Origin: Acidobacteriota bacterium
Lineage (GTDB): Bacteria > Acidobacteriota > Terriglobia > Bryobacterales > Bryobacteraceae
Direction: 5' to 3'
Length of the DNA stretch: 37,682 nt
NCBI GenBank assembly: GCA_016178945.1
Contig: JACOSH010000321.1
Coordinates: 1 to 37,682 of the forward strand
The stretch's first letter is position 1; each line of letters begins with the position of its first letter. Shown in pieces: positions 28,002 through 37,054 of this stretch. Under the pieces are notes generated by a model. It was not told the DNA's origin and did no database searches. It was given only the letters and a program-made list of their open reading frames with translations. The position numbers were made by a program, and so were the translations under genes.

Positions 28002-30286
28002 GGCGGCTCGCGCCGCTGCTGCTGGCCGCCGGCGCTGTGCTGGCGCAGCGTCCGGACAAAGGGCCCTCGCCGCGCCCCGACCCCATCCGGGAAAGCGCGT
28101 TGCGCGAGATCGTTCCTCTCTCAAGCGGCCTGCGCGAAGACGACCACCCCTCGGCGGCGTCCGGCAAGACGGGCCTGTGGGTGGCCTGGGTTTCGTACTC
28201 GGAGGCCGACCACTCGACCCAGATCCAAGCGCGATCGCTCGTGGGCGGACGATGGTCCGAGCCGGTCCTGGTGAGCGAAACGCCGGGCGATTATTCGAAA
28301 CCCGCCGTCGCGGTGGACGCGGCCGGCGCGGTGTGGGTGGCCTGGCCCGCGCAAGCGCGCGGCCGCTGGGATATCTACGGGCGTGTGCTCCGCAAGACCT
28401 GGTCGAAGACCGAGCGTTGGACCACCGGCGACGCGTCGAATTTTGCGCCCCACCTGGCCGCCTCTCCGGACGGCGTCTTGCTGGTCTGGCAGGGGATGCG
28501 GCGCGGCAACCTGGACATCCTGTATCGCCTGCACGACGGCAAGGCGTGGGGTAGAGAAGGCGCGGTCACGGACAATCCTGCCAACGACTGGGAGCCCACA
28601 GTGATCGCCGCGCCGGACGGCGCGTTCCACGTCGCCTGGGACAGCTATCGAGGGGACTACGACGTCTTTGTGCGGACCTTGCGCCGAGGCGTCTGGGGGA
28701 CGGAACAGGCCGTGGCGGCCTCGCCGCGGCTGGAGAACCGTCCGGCGCTGGCCGTGGACGCGCGCAACCGCCTGTGGATCGCCTGGGAAGCCGGACCGGA
28801 TCGCTGGGCGCAGGATTCAGCCGACGGCGGGCTTCGCCCGCGCCGCGACATCCAGATGGCCTGTCTGGACGGCGGCAAGCTGTTCCGCGCCTCCGAGGCC
28901 GAGACGGCCCTCGGCCCGATTGCCGGCCAAACCGGACTGCAAGCGCCCTCTCTGGCGTTCGAGTCCGCCGGCAGGCTATGTCTGTTCTTTCGCCGCCCCA
29001 TCAACACCAACTGGCTGAAGGTGGGGATGACGGCCTGGGATGGCGCGTCCTGGAGCGCGCCTCAGATCCTGCCCAACAGCGAAGGCCGCATCGACCAGCG
29101 CATCGCTCTGGCCCGAACCGATGGACGGATCGTGGCCTGTTATCCCGCCGGATCGTCGCACAACATCCTCTATGCGCGGAGCTACGCCGCGGGCGCTTCC
29201 ACTGAGACACCGAAACTGGCCGAAGCCGCCGCGCTCTCGGCCAAGAGCGCTCCACCGCGCCCGGCGCGCCACACGCTCAACAGCTACCAGCTCGTCTGGG
29301 GCGATCTGCATCGCCACACCGATATCTCCGAAGACGCCGGCATCATCGACGGCTCGCTCCTGGACACGATGCGTTACTCGCTTGACGCCGCGGGCCTGGA
29401 CTTCATCGGCATCACCGACCACACGCGTTATCTTCCGCGCCGCTACAACCTGTGGCGCATCCAGCAGATCTCCGATCTCTTCTACCAGCCCGGCGCGTTC
29501 GTCCCGCTCCACGCCTACGAGCGCAGCCAGTACTCGCCCTGGGGGCATCGCAACGTGGTGCATCTCTCGCGCGACTACATGCCCGTGCCGGCCGGCTACG
29601 AGCTGGGCGATGCCGGCGTGTCGCCCTTCGGGCTGTTCGCCGCGCTGCGCGGCAAGAACGCGATGTCCATCCCGCACACCTCGGCCTGGGCCAACAAGCA
29701 GGTAAGCTGGGACTACAACGACCCCGATATCGAGCGCGTCGTGGAAATCTACCAGGGGCTCCGCAGCACCTATGAATACAACGGAGCGCCCGATCCGGCG
29801 GGCCGCGCGGTGTACGAAACCGACAGCTCGAATTTTGTCTGGAACGCGCTGGAGCGCAAGCTGAAGCTCGGCTTCATCGCCAGCTCGGACCATCGCTCGA
29901 CCCACATGTCCTTCGCGGCCGTGTACGCGCGCAACCTGGATCGCGAGTCGATCTTCGAAGGCCTGCGCGCGCGGCGCACCTATGCGGCCACCGACAGGAT
30001 CCTGCTCGACTTTTCCATCGGCGGCCGGCTGATGGGCGAAGAGACCGCCGTCGACGCCCCGCCCGAGCTGGCCCTGGCGGTGGAAGGAACGGCCGCCATC
30101 GCCCAGATCGACATCATCAAGAACGCTAAAATCGTCTACACAGCCAACCCCGGCCGGCAGAAGGTCAGCCTCACCTACCGCGACCAGGATTGGACCGGCC
30201 AGGACAGCTACTATTACGCCCGCGTGATTCAGGCCGACAAGAACATGGCCTGGGCCAGCCCGATCTGGGTGCGCAAGAGACCCTGA
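27998..30286 (+). CDS. secreted beta-propeller + DUF3604 (PHP-like) metallohydrolase
   Basis: The 762-residue protein has a signal peptide (MRRLAPLLLAAGAVLAQ). An N-terminal region of beta-propeller-like repeats (about 40-400) has recurring motifs such as GLWVAWVSYSE, AVWVAWPAQ, AFHVAWDSY and RLWIAWEAG. The C-terminal DUF3604 domain (about 425-760) is related to PHP metal-dependent hydrolases. Its metal-site motifs are WGDLHRHTDIS, ITDHTRY, IPHTSAW and SSDHRSTH. A phosphoesterase or other metal-dependent hydrolysis is likely, but the substrate is unknown. Its ATG overlaps the DUF1080 stop (ATGA). It ends 129 bases before rimP, and the gap contains the rimP promoter and leader. Confidence 0.85.
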   Translation: MRRLAPLLLAAGAVLAQRPDKGPSPRPDPIRESALREIVPLSSGLREDDHPSAASGKTGLWVAWVSYSEADHSTQIQARSLVGGRWSEPVLVSETPGDYSKPAVAVDAAGAVWVAWPAQARGRWDIYGRVLRKTWSKTERWTTGDASNFAPHLAASPDGVLLVWQGMRRGNLDILYRLHDGKAWGREGAVTDNPANDWEPTVIAAPDGAFHVAWDSYRGDYDVFVRTLRRGVWGTEQAVAASPRLENRPALAVDARNRLWIAWEAGPDRWAQDSADGGLRPRRDIQMACLDGGKLFRASEAETALGPIAGQTGLQAPSLAFESAGRLCLFFRRPINTNWLKVGMTAWDGASWSAPQILPNSEGRIDQRIALARTDGRIVACYPAGSSHNILYARSYAAGASTETPKLAEAAALSAKSAPPRPARHTLNSYQLVWGDLHRHTDISEDAGIIDGSLLDTMRYSLDAAGLDFIGITDHTRYLPRRYNLWRIQQISDLFYQPGAFVPLHAYERSQYSPWGHRNVVHLSRDYMPVPAGYELGDAGVSPFGLFAALRGKNAMSIPHTSAWANKQVSWDYNDPDIERVVEIYQGLRSTYEYNGAPDPAGRAVYETDSSNFVWNALERKLKLGFIASSDHRSTHMSFAAVYARNLDRESIFEGLRARRTYAATDRILLDFSIGGRLMGEETAVDAPPELALAVEGTAAIAQIDIIKNAKIVYTANPGRQKVSLTYRDQDWTGQDSYYYARVIQADKNMAWASPIWVRKRP

Positions 30287-30333
30287 AGCTCGCACCCCGC
30301 GGAAGAACACCAGTGGCAGGTCCGGGTCCGGTC

Positions 30334-30342
30334 TGCTACAAT
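30334..30342 (+). promoter_or_regulatory. extended -10 promoter of the rimP-nusA-infB operon
   Basis: TGCTACAAT is an extended -10 (TGn plus TACAAT, five of six). It is followed by TGAGTTGTA, so TACAA and TTGTA also form a small inverted repeat at 30337-30351. Transcription should begin near 30349 and run through the hairpin at 30368-30385. The leader before rimP would be about 65 bases. Confidence 0.55.
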
Positions 30343-30367
30343 TGAGTTGTAAGTGTCGGACTTAGGC

Positions 30368-30390
30368 AGTGGGCGAAAGCCCACTTTTTT
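30368..30390 (+). terminator. intrinsic terminator/attenuator in the rimP leader
   Basis: AGTGGGC, a GAAA tetraloop and GCCCACT form a perfect 7-bp hairpin, followed at once by a run of T (30385-30390). It lies after the rimP promoter and 25 bases before the rimP start, so it would stop transcription inside the leader. Terminator-like hairpins before rimP-nusA-infB are known in many bacteria and are taken as feedback sites for NusA. Here it is also the best rho-independent terminator in the window. Confidence 0.8.
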
Positions 30391-30415
30391 GTTGGTCGCG
30401 AGGTTGTAGCCGGTT

Positions 30416-30895
30416 ATGGAGCGCAGTGGGATCTTGGCTCGGATCGAGGCCATCGCCGAACGGGTGGGCCTTTCCGAGGGCATCGAGATCGTGGAAGTGG
30501 AACTGAAAGGGGGCGGGCGAAGCCGGCTCTTGCGGATCTCCATCGACAAGCCGGAAGGCGTCACGCACGCCGACTGCGAGAACATCTCGCAGCAGGTGGG
30601 GACCATCCTGGACGTGGAGGAAGTGATTCCTGGAGGAACCTATACCTTGGAGGTGACCTCACCCGGGGTGGAGCGCAAGCTGTTCAAACTGGGTGACTTC
30701 GAACGATTTCAGGGGAAGAAGGCCAAAGTGGTGCTGCGGGAGCCGGTGGAGAATTCGAAACACTGGGAAGGCCGGCTGGCCGGGGTCAGCGAGGGGCTTA
30801 TCGCGCTGGAGGTGGACGCCGGTAAGACGGTGCTGTTCCCCTTCGAGCTGGTGGTGCGGGCCAACCTGAAGTTCGAGTGGGGAGCGCGGGCGTAA
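30416..30895 (+). CDS. rimP: ribosome maturation factor RimP
   Basis: RimP assists assembly of the 30S subunit. The 159-residue protein has the two-domain form of the family. The N-terminal alpha/beta domain (about 1-80) has GIEIVEVELKGGGRSRLLRISIDKPEGVTHADCENISQQVG and GGTYTLEVTSPGVERKL. The C-terminal SH3-like domain includes RFQGKKAKVVLREPV and FPFELVVRANLKFEW. It is the first gene of the classic rimP-nusA-infB-rbfA operon. No strong Shine-Dalgarno precedes the ATG. nusA follows 31 bases after the stop. Confidence 0.96.
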   Translation: MERSGILARIEAIAERVGLSEGIEIVEVELKGGGRSRLLRISIDKPEGVTHADCENISQQVGTILDVEEVIPGGTYTLEVTSPGVERKLFKLGDFERFQGKKAKVVLREPVENSKHWEGRLAGVSEGLIALEVDAGKTVLFPFELVVRANLKFEWGARA

Positions 30896-30926
30896 CGGGG
30901 CGATCGGAGAATCCGAGTCAAATCTC

Positions 30927-32477
30927 ATGGCATCGATCTATCAGTCCATCGAGTTGCTGAGCAAGGAAAAGGGCATCGACACGCAGATTGTCCTGGATGC
31001 CGTCAAGGACGCGCTGCTGGTGGCGGCGCGCAAGCACTACCGGACCAACGAAGACTACATCGCGGAGTTAAACGAGAAGACCGGCTCGATCGATTTGTAC
31101 GTGGTGAAGAAGGTCGTGGAGACCGTGGAGAACCCGGCCAAAGAGATGACCTTGGCCGAAGCGCGCAAGATCGATCAGACCGCGGAAATCGACAAAGAGG
31201 TGAGGATCGGGAAGCCGACCGACATGCTGGGTCGCATTTCGGCGCAGACCGCCAAGCAAGTCATTTTTCAGAAGGTCCGGGAGGCGGAGCGGGAGACGAT
31301 TTATCAGGAGTATTCGGGGCGGGTCGGCGAGCTGGTGAACTGCACCGTGAAACGGATGGAGGGCTCGGACCTGGTGGTGGACCTGGGCAAGACCGAAGCC
31401 CGCCTCCCCAAGAAAGAGCAGTCGCGGCTGGAAAGCTACAGCGTGGGCGACCGGATCCGTTGCGTGATCAAGATCGTGGATAAGTCCAGCAAGACGCCGG
31501 GGCTGGTGGTGTCGCGGGCGGCGCCGGAGCTGGTGATGCGCCTGTTCGAACAGGAAGTGCCCGAGATCTACGATTCGACCATCGTGATCAAGGGTTGCGC
31601 GCGGGAAGCCGGGGAGCGGACCAAGATCGCGGTGCAGAGCCGCGACCGGGATGTGGACAGCGTCGGGGCGTGCGTGGGGATGAAGGGGATGCGGGTGCAG
31701 TCCATCATCCGGGAGCTGCGCGGGGAGAAGATCGACATCATCGAGTTCTCCGAAGATCCGGTGGTGTTCGCGACACACGCGCTCAGCCCGGCCAAGATCA
31801 CGCGCGTGGCCATCATGGACACGGTGGAGAAGCACATGGAGGTGATCGTCGACGACTCGCAATTGTCGCTGGCGATCGGCAAGAAGGGCCAGAACGTGCG
31901 GCTGGCGGCCAAGCTGCTGGGCTGGCGCGTGGACATCAAGAGCGAAGAAGAGAAACGCCAGGAAGTGGAGACGGCCATGGCGGCGCTGGTGGCTCCAGGC
32001 GCGCCGGTATCGGTGCTGGTGGACTACGGCCTGGCGGACAAACTGGCGGAGAAACTGGTGGAGGCCGGGATCGGGACAGTGGAGAAGCTGGGCTCGATGA
32101 CGCCGGAGCAGTTGGAAGAGATTCCGGGCGTCGAACCGAAGATGGTGGAGAAGATCCAGCAGGCCGTCAACAGCTATTACGCCCAGTTTGAGGCGACCGG
32201 TGAGGCGGCTGGCGAGGCCGCCGTCCAGGAGAGCGAAGAGCCCGCCGTGGAAGCGATTCCGGCAGCGGCCGATGAGGCGCCGGAAGTGGTCGAGACGCAG
32301 GGCGCGGCGGAAGCCGGGACGGCCGGGGAAGCGCCAGCCGCGGCCGATGCACCGGAGTGGAAGTGGGAAGAGGCGGCCGCGACGGAGCCAGAGGCGGCGT
32401 CTGATAGGATAGAGGGTTCCGAACTTCCAGAGCAGGGACAAGCTGGGGAATCCAAGGACGACAAGCAAGGTGAATGA
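30927..32477 (+). CDS. nusA: transcription termination/antitermination factor NusA
   Basis: NusA binds RNA polymerase and modulates pausing, termination and antitermination. Domains in order are the N-terminal polymerase-binding domain (about 1-125), then S1 (about 130-200: GELVNCTVKRMEGSDLVVDLG). The two KH domains (about 200-345) include VGACVGMKGMRVQSIIRELRGEKIDI and LSLAIGKKGQNVRLAAKLLGW. A helix-hairpin-helix repeat (about 365-415: LVEAGIGTVEKLGSMTPEQLEEIPG) follows. The last 90 residues form a Glu/Ala-rich acidic tail, longer than in most bacteria. The KH2 motif IGKKGQNV is intact. infB follows 34 bases after the stop, with no ylxR or L7Ae-type gene between them. NusA may control its own operon through the leader terminator. 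Confidence 0.97.
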   Translation: MASIYQSIELLSKEKGIDTQIVLDAVKDALLVAARKHYRTNEDYIAELNEKTGSIDLYVVKKVVETVENPAKEMTLAEARKIDQTAEIDKEVRIGKPTDMLGRISAQTAKQVIFQKVREAERETIYQEYSGRVGELVNCTVKRMEGSDLVVDLGKTEARLPKKEQSRLESYSVGDRIRCVIKIVDKSSKTPGLVVSRAAPELVMRLFEQEVPEIYDSTIVIKGCAREAGERTKIAVQSRDRDVDSVGACVGMKGMRVQSIIRELRGEKIDIIEFSEDPVVFATHALSPAKITRVAIMDTVEKHMEVIVDDSQLSLAIGKKGQNVRLAAKLLGWRVDIKSEEEKRQEVETAMAALVAPGAPVSVLVDYGLADKLAEKLVEAGIGTVEKLGSMTPEQLEEIPGVEPKMVEKIQQAVNSYYAQFEATGEAAGEAAVQESEEPAVEAIPAAADEAPEVVETQGAAEAGTAGEAPAAADAPEWKWEEAAATEPEAASDRIEGSELPEQGQAGESKDDKQGE

Positions 32478-32511
32478 AACCCCCGGCGGGATAGCAGAGT
32501 TTCCTTTGGTT

Positions 32512-33270
32512 ATGAGCAAGATTCGCATCAACGTGCTGGCTCGGGAGCTGGAGGTGAAGTCGCACCTGATCCTGGAGCAGTTGCCGGAGTTGGGAGTGAC
32601 GGAGAAGCTGACGCACTCCAGCTCGATCGATGAGGACGTCGCCCAGAAGCTGCGGCGGCACTATGGGTTGATTCCGGCTGAGCCTGAGGCGCCGCCGGAG
32701 GAAGAAGCGAAGCCGGTCGCCGCGGCGCCGGCCGTTGAGGCGCCCGCCGAGGCGCCGGCGGCCCCGGAACCGGAGCAGCAGGAGGCGCCGGCGGCGGAGC
32801 CCGCTGGGGCGCCGGCTGCGGCTGCGGAACCGGTTCTGCCCGTGGCGAGACAGCCCTTGAGGCCGCCGCTGGCTATGCCTGGAACGGCTGGCGCCGCGAC
32901 GACGACGCCCCAGCCGCCAGCGCCGGGCCGGCCGGCCGTTGTGCCGGCGAAACCGATCCCGTGGTCCCCGCGACCGGGTCAGGTCTTGACAGAGCCCGGC
33001 GGGAAGGTCTTGTCCGGCCCGCGGCAGCCGCTGCCCGGAGCGGCGGAAGGAACGCGCGTTCCGGTGATCCCGAGACCGCCGGCCTCAGCCGCGGCCCAGT
33101 CCAGTGCGGGATTGACGCCTCCCACCCTGCCGGCCGCGGTTCCGCGTGCAGTGGTAGCGCCGGGCCCCAAGGTCCCGGCCCACGAGGGCCGGCCAAACCG
33201 GCAGCCCTGGTTGGGCAGCCGGCGCAGCGTCCCGTGGTTCCGCCACGGCCGGATCTGGTGGCCCGGCTGA
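32512..33270 (+). CDS. infB: translation initiation factor IF-2, N-terminal part (frame ends early)
   Basis: The frame opens MSKIRINVLARELEVKSHLI, the IF2 N-terminal domain (residues 1-55, ending AQKLRRHYG). A Pro/Ala/Glu-rich linker typical of GC-rich IF2 follows. The ATG at 32512 is the family start. An upstream GTG (32470) overlaps the nusA end and is less likely. The linker continues to about 33170, after which this frame loses IF2-like composition ([25 protein letters not shown]) and stops at 33268-33270. The rest of IF2 continues in the -1 frame from about 33162. Read alone this is a 252-residue fragment without the GTPase. infB is essential, so an assembly error, recoding or re-initiation must be considered. 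Confidence 0.85.
   Translation: MSKIRINVLARELEVKSHLILEQLPELGVTEKLTHSSSIDEDVAQKLRRHYGLIPAEPEAPPEEEAKPVAAAPAVEAPAEAPAAPEPEQQEAPAAEPAGAPAAAAEPVLPVARQPLRPPLAMPGTAGAATTTPQPPAPGRPAVVPAKPIPWSPRPGQVLTEPGGKVLSGPRQPLPGAAEGTRVPVIPRPPASAAAQSSAGLTPPTLPAAVPRAVVAPGPKVPAHEGRPNRQPWLGSRRSVPWFRHGRIWWPG
33162..33168 (+). other. infB: frame-change site in infB with a GGGCCCC heptamer
   Basis: Composition places the frame change between about 33150 and 33200. Inside that stretch, G GGC CCC (33162-33168) is in the zero frame in the X XXY YYZ arrangement of a -1 slippery site. Slippage would continue as [20 protein letters not shown] in the frame of the rest of IF2. The same G/C runs are also prone to single-base deletion or sequencing error, which I think is more likely. 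Confidence 0.5.
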
Positions 33271-35393
33271 CGCAGCCGAAGGCCATGACGCCCGGGCAAC
33301 CCGCCTCCCCGCGGCCAGGAGTGCCGTTGCGGCCGCCGGCCTCGCCGGTGCCCGGCCAACCGATTTATAAGGGTCCGATTCGTCCCGGCCAGCCCATGGT
33401 GGCCCGGCCGGGGGCGCGTCCGGGAGTGATTCCCACGGGCCGTCCCGGGGGGCCGCGTCCGATGCATCCCACCTCGCGCGCCCACGGGGGGACCACTGAG
33501 CTGGCGCCCCCGGGAGAGGCTCAGCGGCGCGCGCCCGACAAGCGGCGCCAGCAGCGGGATCGGCTGGCGGATCAAGAGGGCAAGCTGCGCCCGGTCATCG
33601 CCAGACGAGAGGCCCCGGCCGGGCCGCCGCCCGTCACGCGCGAGATCATGATCTCGGAGGGCATCACGGTGAAGGAGCTCTCCGAAAAGCTGGAAGTCAA
33701 GTCCAGCCAGGTGATCAAGAAGCTGGTGGACCGCAACATCTTCGCCACCATCAATCAGACGCTGGACTCGAAGCTGGCCTCCGAGCTGGCGCGCGAGTTC
33801 GGGGCCTCCACCGCCTCCATGAGCTACGAAGAAGAGGCCATGTGGAAGGTCGAGGAGCAGCAGGAAGAGAAAGACCAGGTGGGGCGCGCTCCGGTGGTCA
33901 CCATCATGGGCCACGTGGACCACGGCAAGACCTCGCTGCTGGACGCGATCCGGCAGGCCAACGTGGCGGGCAAGGAAGCGGGCGGAATCACCCAGCACAT
34001 CGGCGCCTACCACGTGGAGAAGAAGGGGCGCAAGATTGTGTTCATCGACACGCCGGGCCACGAGGCGTTCACGCGCATGCGCTCGCGCGGCGCCAAGGTG
34101 ACCGACATCGTGGTGCTGGTGGTGGCGGCCGATGACGGCGTGATGCCCCAGACGCTGGAAGCGATCGACCACGCGCGGGCGGCCAAGGTCCCCATTATTG
34201 TGGCCATCAACAAGACCGACAAGCCGGACGCCCAGCCGGAGCGGGTGAAGCAGCAACTGTCCGATCGCGGGCTGCTGGCCGAGGACTGGGGCGGCGACAC
34301 CGTGATGGTGCCGGTGTCGGCCAAGCAGCAGACCAATCTCGATCTGCTGCTGGAGATGATCCTGCTGGTGGCGGACCTGCAGAATCTGAAGGCGAATCCC
34401 GGCCGTCCGGCCATGGGGGCGGTGCTGGAAGCCAAGCTGGATCGCGGGCGCGGCCCGGTGGCGACGGTGCTGGTGCGCAACGGAACGCTGCGGGTCGGCG
34501 ACTTTTTCATCTGCGGACTGGTGTTTGGCAAGGTGCGCGCCATGCTGGACGATCTGGGTCAGCAGATCCGCGAGGCGGAGCCGTCCATGCCGGTGGAGGT
34601 GCTGGGTCTGGAATCGCTCCCCGAAGCGGGCGATGCCTTTCAGGCGGTCACCGATACGGCCAAGGCCAAGCAGATCGTGCTGTTCCGCGAGGCCAAAGCT
34701 CGCGAAGTGGCGATGGCCAAAAACAACCGCCTCACCCTCGAGCAACTGCACAAGCAGATGGAGACCGGCGAGGTCAAGGAGCTGCCGATCATCTTGAAGG
34801 CCGACGTCGGCGGCTCGGCCGAAGTGCTCACCGACACGCTTCAGAAGCTGTCGAATGAGAAGGTGAAAATCCGTGTGCTGCACGCGGGCGTTGGGGCCAT
34901 CACCGAGTCCGACGTGCTGCTGGCCTCCGCGTCGAACGCGATTATCGTGGGGTTCAACGTGCGTCCGGAGCGGAATGCGGCGTCCGTGGCCGAGCAGGAA
35001 CGGGTGGACATCCGGCTGCACACCATCATCTACAACCTGACCGACGAGATCAAGAAGGCCATGGTCGGCCTGCTGGCGCCGGTATACAAGGAAATCTACA
35101 AAGGCAAGGCCGAGGTCAAGGAGACCTTCCGGGTGACCAAAGTCGGGATGGTGGCGGGCTGCCTGGTGCAGGACGGCACCATCACCCGGGCCTGCGAAAT
35201 CCGGCTCCTGCGGGACAATGTCGTGGTATTCACCGGAAAGGTCGGCTCACTGCGCCGCTTCAAGGACGATGTCAGCGAAGTCAAGAGCGGCATGGAGTGC
35301 GGCATCACCATCGAAAACTTCGGCGATGTGAAGCAGAACGACGTCATCGAGGCCTTTGTGTCGGAGCGCGTAACCAGCGAGATGTTCAACTAG
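33162..35393 (+). CDS. infB: translation initiation factor IF-2, remainder with GTPase domain (-1 frame)
   Basis: IF-2 brings initiator tRNA to the ribosome and promotes subunit joining with GTP. From about 33162 this frame continues the Pro-rich linker, then a second IF2-N domain ([28 protein letters not shown]). The GTPase follows with G1 [10 protein letters not shown]3 DTPGHEAF and G4 NKTDKP, and then domains II-IV ending VTSEMFN. The left boundary is the inferred frame-change site, not a start codon. The nearest in-frame ATG is at 33285, 15 bases after the upstream fragment's stop, so re-initiation there is possible. An automatic caller may extend this frame to a GTG at 32961, but the upstream part is not IF2-like. 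The combined protein would be about 960 residues. Confidence 0.9.
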   Translation, partial: GPQGPGPRGPAKPAALVGQPAQRPVVPPRPDLVARLTQPKAMTPGQPASPRPGVPLRPPASPVPGQPIYKGPIRPGQPMVARPGARPGVIPTGRPGGPRPMHPTSRAHGGTTELAPPGEAQRRAPDKRRQQRDRLADQEGKLRPVIARREAPAGPPPVTREIMISEGITVKELSEKLEVKSSQVIKKLVDRNIFATINQTLDSKLASELAREFGASTASMSYEEEAMWKVEEQQEEKDQVGRAPVVTIMGHVDHGKTSLLDAIRQANVAGKEAGGITQHIGAYHVEKKGRKIVFIDTPGHEAFTRMRSRGAKVTDIVVLVVAADDGVMPQTLEAIDHARAAKVPIIVAINKTDKPDAQPERVKQQLSDRGLLAEDWGGDTVMVPVSAKQQTNLDLLLEMILLVADLQNLKANPGRPAMGAVLEAKLDRGRGPVATVLVRNGTLRVGDFFICGLVFGKVRAMLDDLGQQIREAEPSMPVEVLGLESLPEAGDAFQAVTDTAKAKQIVLFREAKAREVAMAKNNRLTLEQLHKQMETGEVKELPIILKADVGGSAEVLTDTLQKLSNEKVKIRVLHAGVGAITESDVLLASASNAIIVGFNVRPERNAASVAEQERVDIRLHTIIYNLTDEIKKAMVGLLAPVYKEIYKGKAEVKETFRVTKVGMVAGCLVQDGTITRACEIRLLRDNVVVFTGKVGSLRRFKDDVSEVKSGMECGITIENFGDVKQNDVIEAFVSERVTSEMFN

Positions 35394-35409
35394 GGGTTGG
35401 GCGGCGGTT

Positions 35410-35697
35410 ATGGCTAGCATCGGCGTCCTTACCTTGGAGCTGCGGCTCGAGAATTCCCACTCGCTCAAAGATAAGCGGCAGGTGGTGAAGAGCCTGAAGG
35501 ACCGGCTGCGGCACAAGTTCAACGTGGCGGTGGCGGAGATCGACCACCAGGAGAGCTGGCAGCGCGCGCTGGTGGCGGCGGTCACCGTATCGCCGGATCA
35601 GGCTTATGCGGCGCAGCTCTTGCAGTCGGTAGAGGAAGAGACCGCTTTGCAGGTAGGACCCGCCTTGGTGGGGGCCACGGTGGAGTGGTTGGGTTGA
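35410..35697 (+). CDS. DUF503 (YlxP-like) protein
   Basis: The 95-residue protein fits the DUF503/YlxP family from end to end: GVLTLELRLENSHSLKDKRQVVKSLKDRLRHKFNVAVAEIDHQESWQRA. The family sits between infB and rbfA in many bacteria and has a small ferredoxin-like alpha/beta fold. A role in ribosome assembly or RNA binding is suspected but unproved. It starts 16 bases after infB and ends 7 bases before rbfA, within the same operon. It has no signal peptide or cysteine and is cytoplasmic. Confidence 0.93.
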   Translation: MASIGVLTLELRLENSHSLKDKRQVVKSLKDRLRHKFNVAVAEIDHQESWQRALVAAVTVSPDQAYAAQLLQSVEEETALQVGPALVGATVEWLG

Positions 35698-35704
35698 GGC
35701 GGCC

Positions 35705-36073
35705 ATGGATGAACGGCGCTCCCTGCGAGTCTCTGAAGCAGTTAAGGAGGAGTTGGCGGAGATCGTGGGGTTCGAGATGGGGGATCCGCGCTTGGCGGCC
35801 GTGGACGTGACCGAGGTCAAAGTCTCCCCCGACCTGCGGCACGCGCACGTCAAGGTCGCGGTGGTGGGCGGGGAAGCTGAAGAAAAAAAGGCACTTGCCG
35901 CCCTGGACCACGCGCGCGGCTTCCTGCGTCACGAGCTGGCGTCGCGGATGAACCTGCGGCGGGCCCCGGAGTTGCACTTCGCCGCAGACCCCTGGGCGGA
36001 AGCCGATGCGCGGGTCGAGATCCTGCTCCGGCGGGCAAAAAAAACACGAGGAAGAACCGAAAACCAGCCCTGA
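35705..36073 (+). CDS. rbfA: ribosome-binding factor A
   Basis: RbfA binds the 30S subunit and is needed for late 16S rRNA maturation and cold adaptation. The 122-residue KH-like protein shows RRSLRVSEAVKEELAEIV, VDVTEVKVSPDLRHAHVKVAV and FLRHELASRMNLRRAPELHF, all family-typical. The C-terminal tail (RRAKKTRGRTENQP) is basic. The stop codon is directly followed by the apbE ATG with no spacer. It ends the translation block of the operon. Confidence 0.95.
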   Translation: MDERRSLRVSEAVKEELAEIVGFEMGDPRLAAVDVTEVKVSPDLRHAHVKVAVVGGEAEEKKALAALDHARGFLRHELASRMNLRRAPELHFAADPWAEADARVEILLRRAKKTRGRTENQP

Positions 36074-37054
36074 ATGAAACAGATTGTGGTAGTTTTGTTC
36101 TTGGGCGGCCTGGCGCTGGGCGTGTGCCGGGCGGGGGAACTGCTGCGTCTGGAATCGAGCCTGGACGCCATGGGTTCGCCCTATTCGGTGGTGGTCTACG
36201 GTGAGGACCGCGTCCGAATGGAAGCGGCGGTCGAGGAGGCCTTCGAAGAGGTCCGGCGCCTGGACCGGATGCTGTCCAACTACCGTCCGGATAGCGAGTG
36301 GAGCCATGTAAACCGCTGGGGGGCGGAGCGTCCGGTGAGGGTGTCCGTGGAGTTGTTCGAGCTGCTGCGGGCCTGCCAGGAGTACAGCCGCCGGAGCGAA
36401 GGGACTTTCGATATCACGGTGGGTCCCCTGATGAAGGTGTGGGGGTTCTACAAAGGGTCGGGGCACCTGCCGCACCGGGCTGAAGTTCGCGAAGCCCTGG
36501 CGCGGGTCGGGTATCAGAACGTGGTGCTGGAGCCGGTGGCGCGCACGGTGCGATTCGCGCGGGCGGGAGTGGAGATGGATCCGGGGGGCATCGGCAAGGG
36601 ATACGCCGTGGACCGGATGCTGGCGGCGCTGAAAGAAGCCGGGATTCGCCGGGCGCTGATTTCGGCGGGTGGAAGCAGTATTTACGCGCTGGGCGCGCCG
36701 CCGGAGGAGCCGGGCTGGAAAGTGAAGATCCGGGATCCGCTGGACGAATCGAAGAGCGTGGCCGAGGCCACGCTGCGGGATGAATCGATGTCGACGTCGG
36801 GCAATTACGAGAAGTTTTTCCGGGCGGAGGGGCAAATCTACAGCCACATCATGGACCCGCGCACGGGATATCCGGCGCCGGGCATGTTTTCGGTTTCGGT
36901 GATCGCGCCCCGCACGCTGGACAGCGAGGCGTGGACCAAGCCAATGTTCATACAGGGCCGTGACTGGGCGGCGAAAAACAAGCCAGCGGGATTTCGCGCC
37001 TATATTTGCTCGGGCGACTTGAGGACAGGACCAAGATGCGCGTGGCTCCCATGA
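36074..37054 (+). CDS. apbE: FAD:protein FMN transferase (ApbE)
   Basis: ApbE attaches FMN from FAD to a threonine of target proteins such as Nqr/Rnf subunits or extracellular flavoproteins. The 326-residue protein has a signal peptide (MKQIVVVLFLGGLALGVCRAG; the Cys may be a lipid anchor, though the lipobox is imperfect). Family motifs are LSNYRPDSEWSHVNR, FDITVGPLMKVWGFY, EMDPGGIGKGYAVDRML, RRALISAGGSSIYALG and YSHIMDPRTGYPAPG. The last holds metal-binding acidic residues. It directly follows rbfA and overlaps hemE. No Nqr, Rnf or other flavinylation target is in the window. The function is clear, the target is not. Confidence 0.95.
   Translation: MKQIVVVLFLGGLALGVCRAGELLRLESSLDAMGSPYSVVVYGEDRVRMEAAVEEAFEEVRRLDRMLSNYRPDSEWSHVNRWGAERPVRVSVELFELLRACQEYSRRSEGTFDITVGPLMKVWGFYKGSGHLPHRAEVREALARVGYQNVVLEPVARTVRFARAGVEMDPGGIGKGYAVDRMLAALKEAGIRRALISAGGSSIYALGAPPEEPGWKVKIRDPLDESKSVAEATLRDESMSTSGNYEKFFRAEGQIYSHIMDPRTGYPAPGMFSVSVIAPRTLDSEAWTKPMFIQGRDWAAKNKPAGFRAYICSGDLRTGPRCAWLP

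Noticed and set aside
32178-32477. Acidic Glu/Ala-rich stretch at the nusA 3' end as a possible separate small gene.
   Set aside because: It is continuous in frame with nusA and has no start signal of its own; it is a low-complexity tail.
33162-33168. Firm claim of programmed -1 frameshifting in infB.
   Set aside because: There is no clear downstream stimulatory structure that I can demonstrate, GGGCCCC is a weak slip site, and a single-base error in a G/C run explains the data at least as well.
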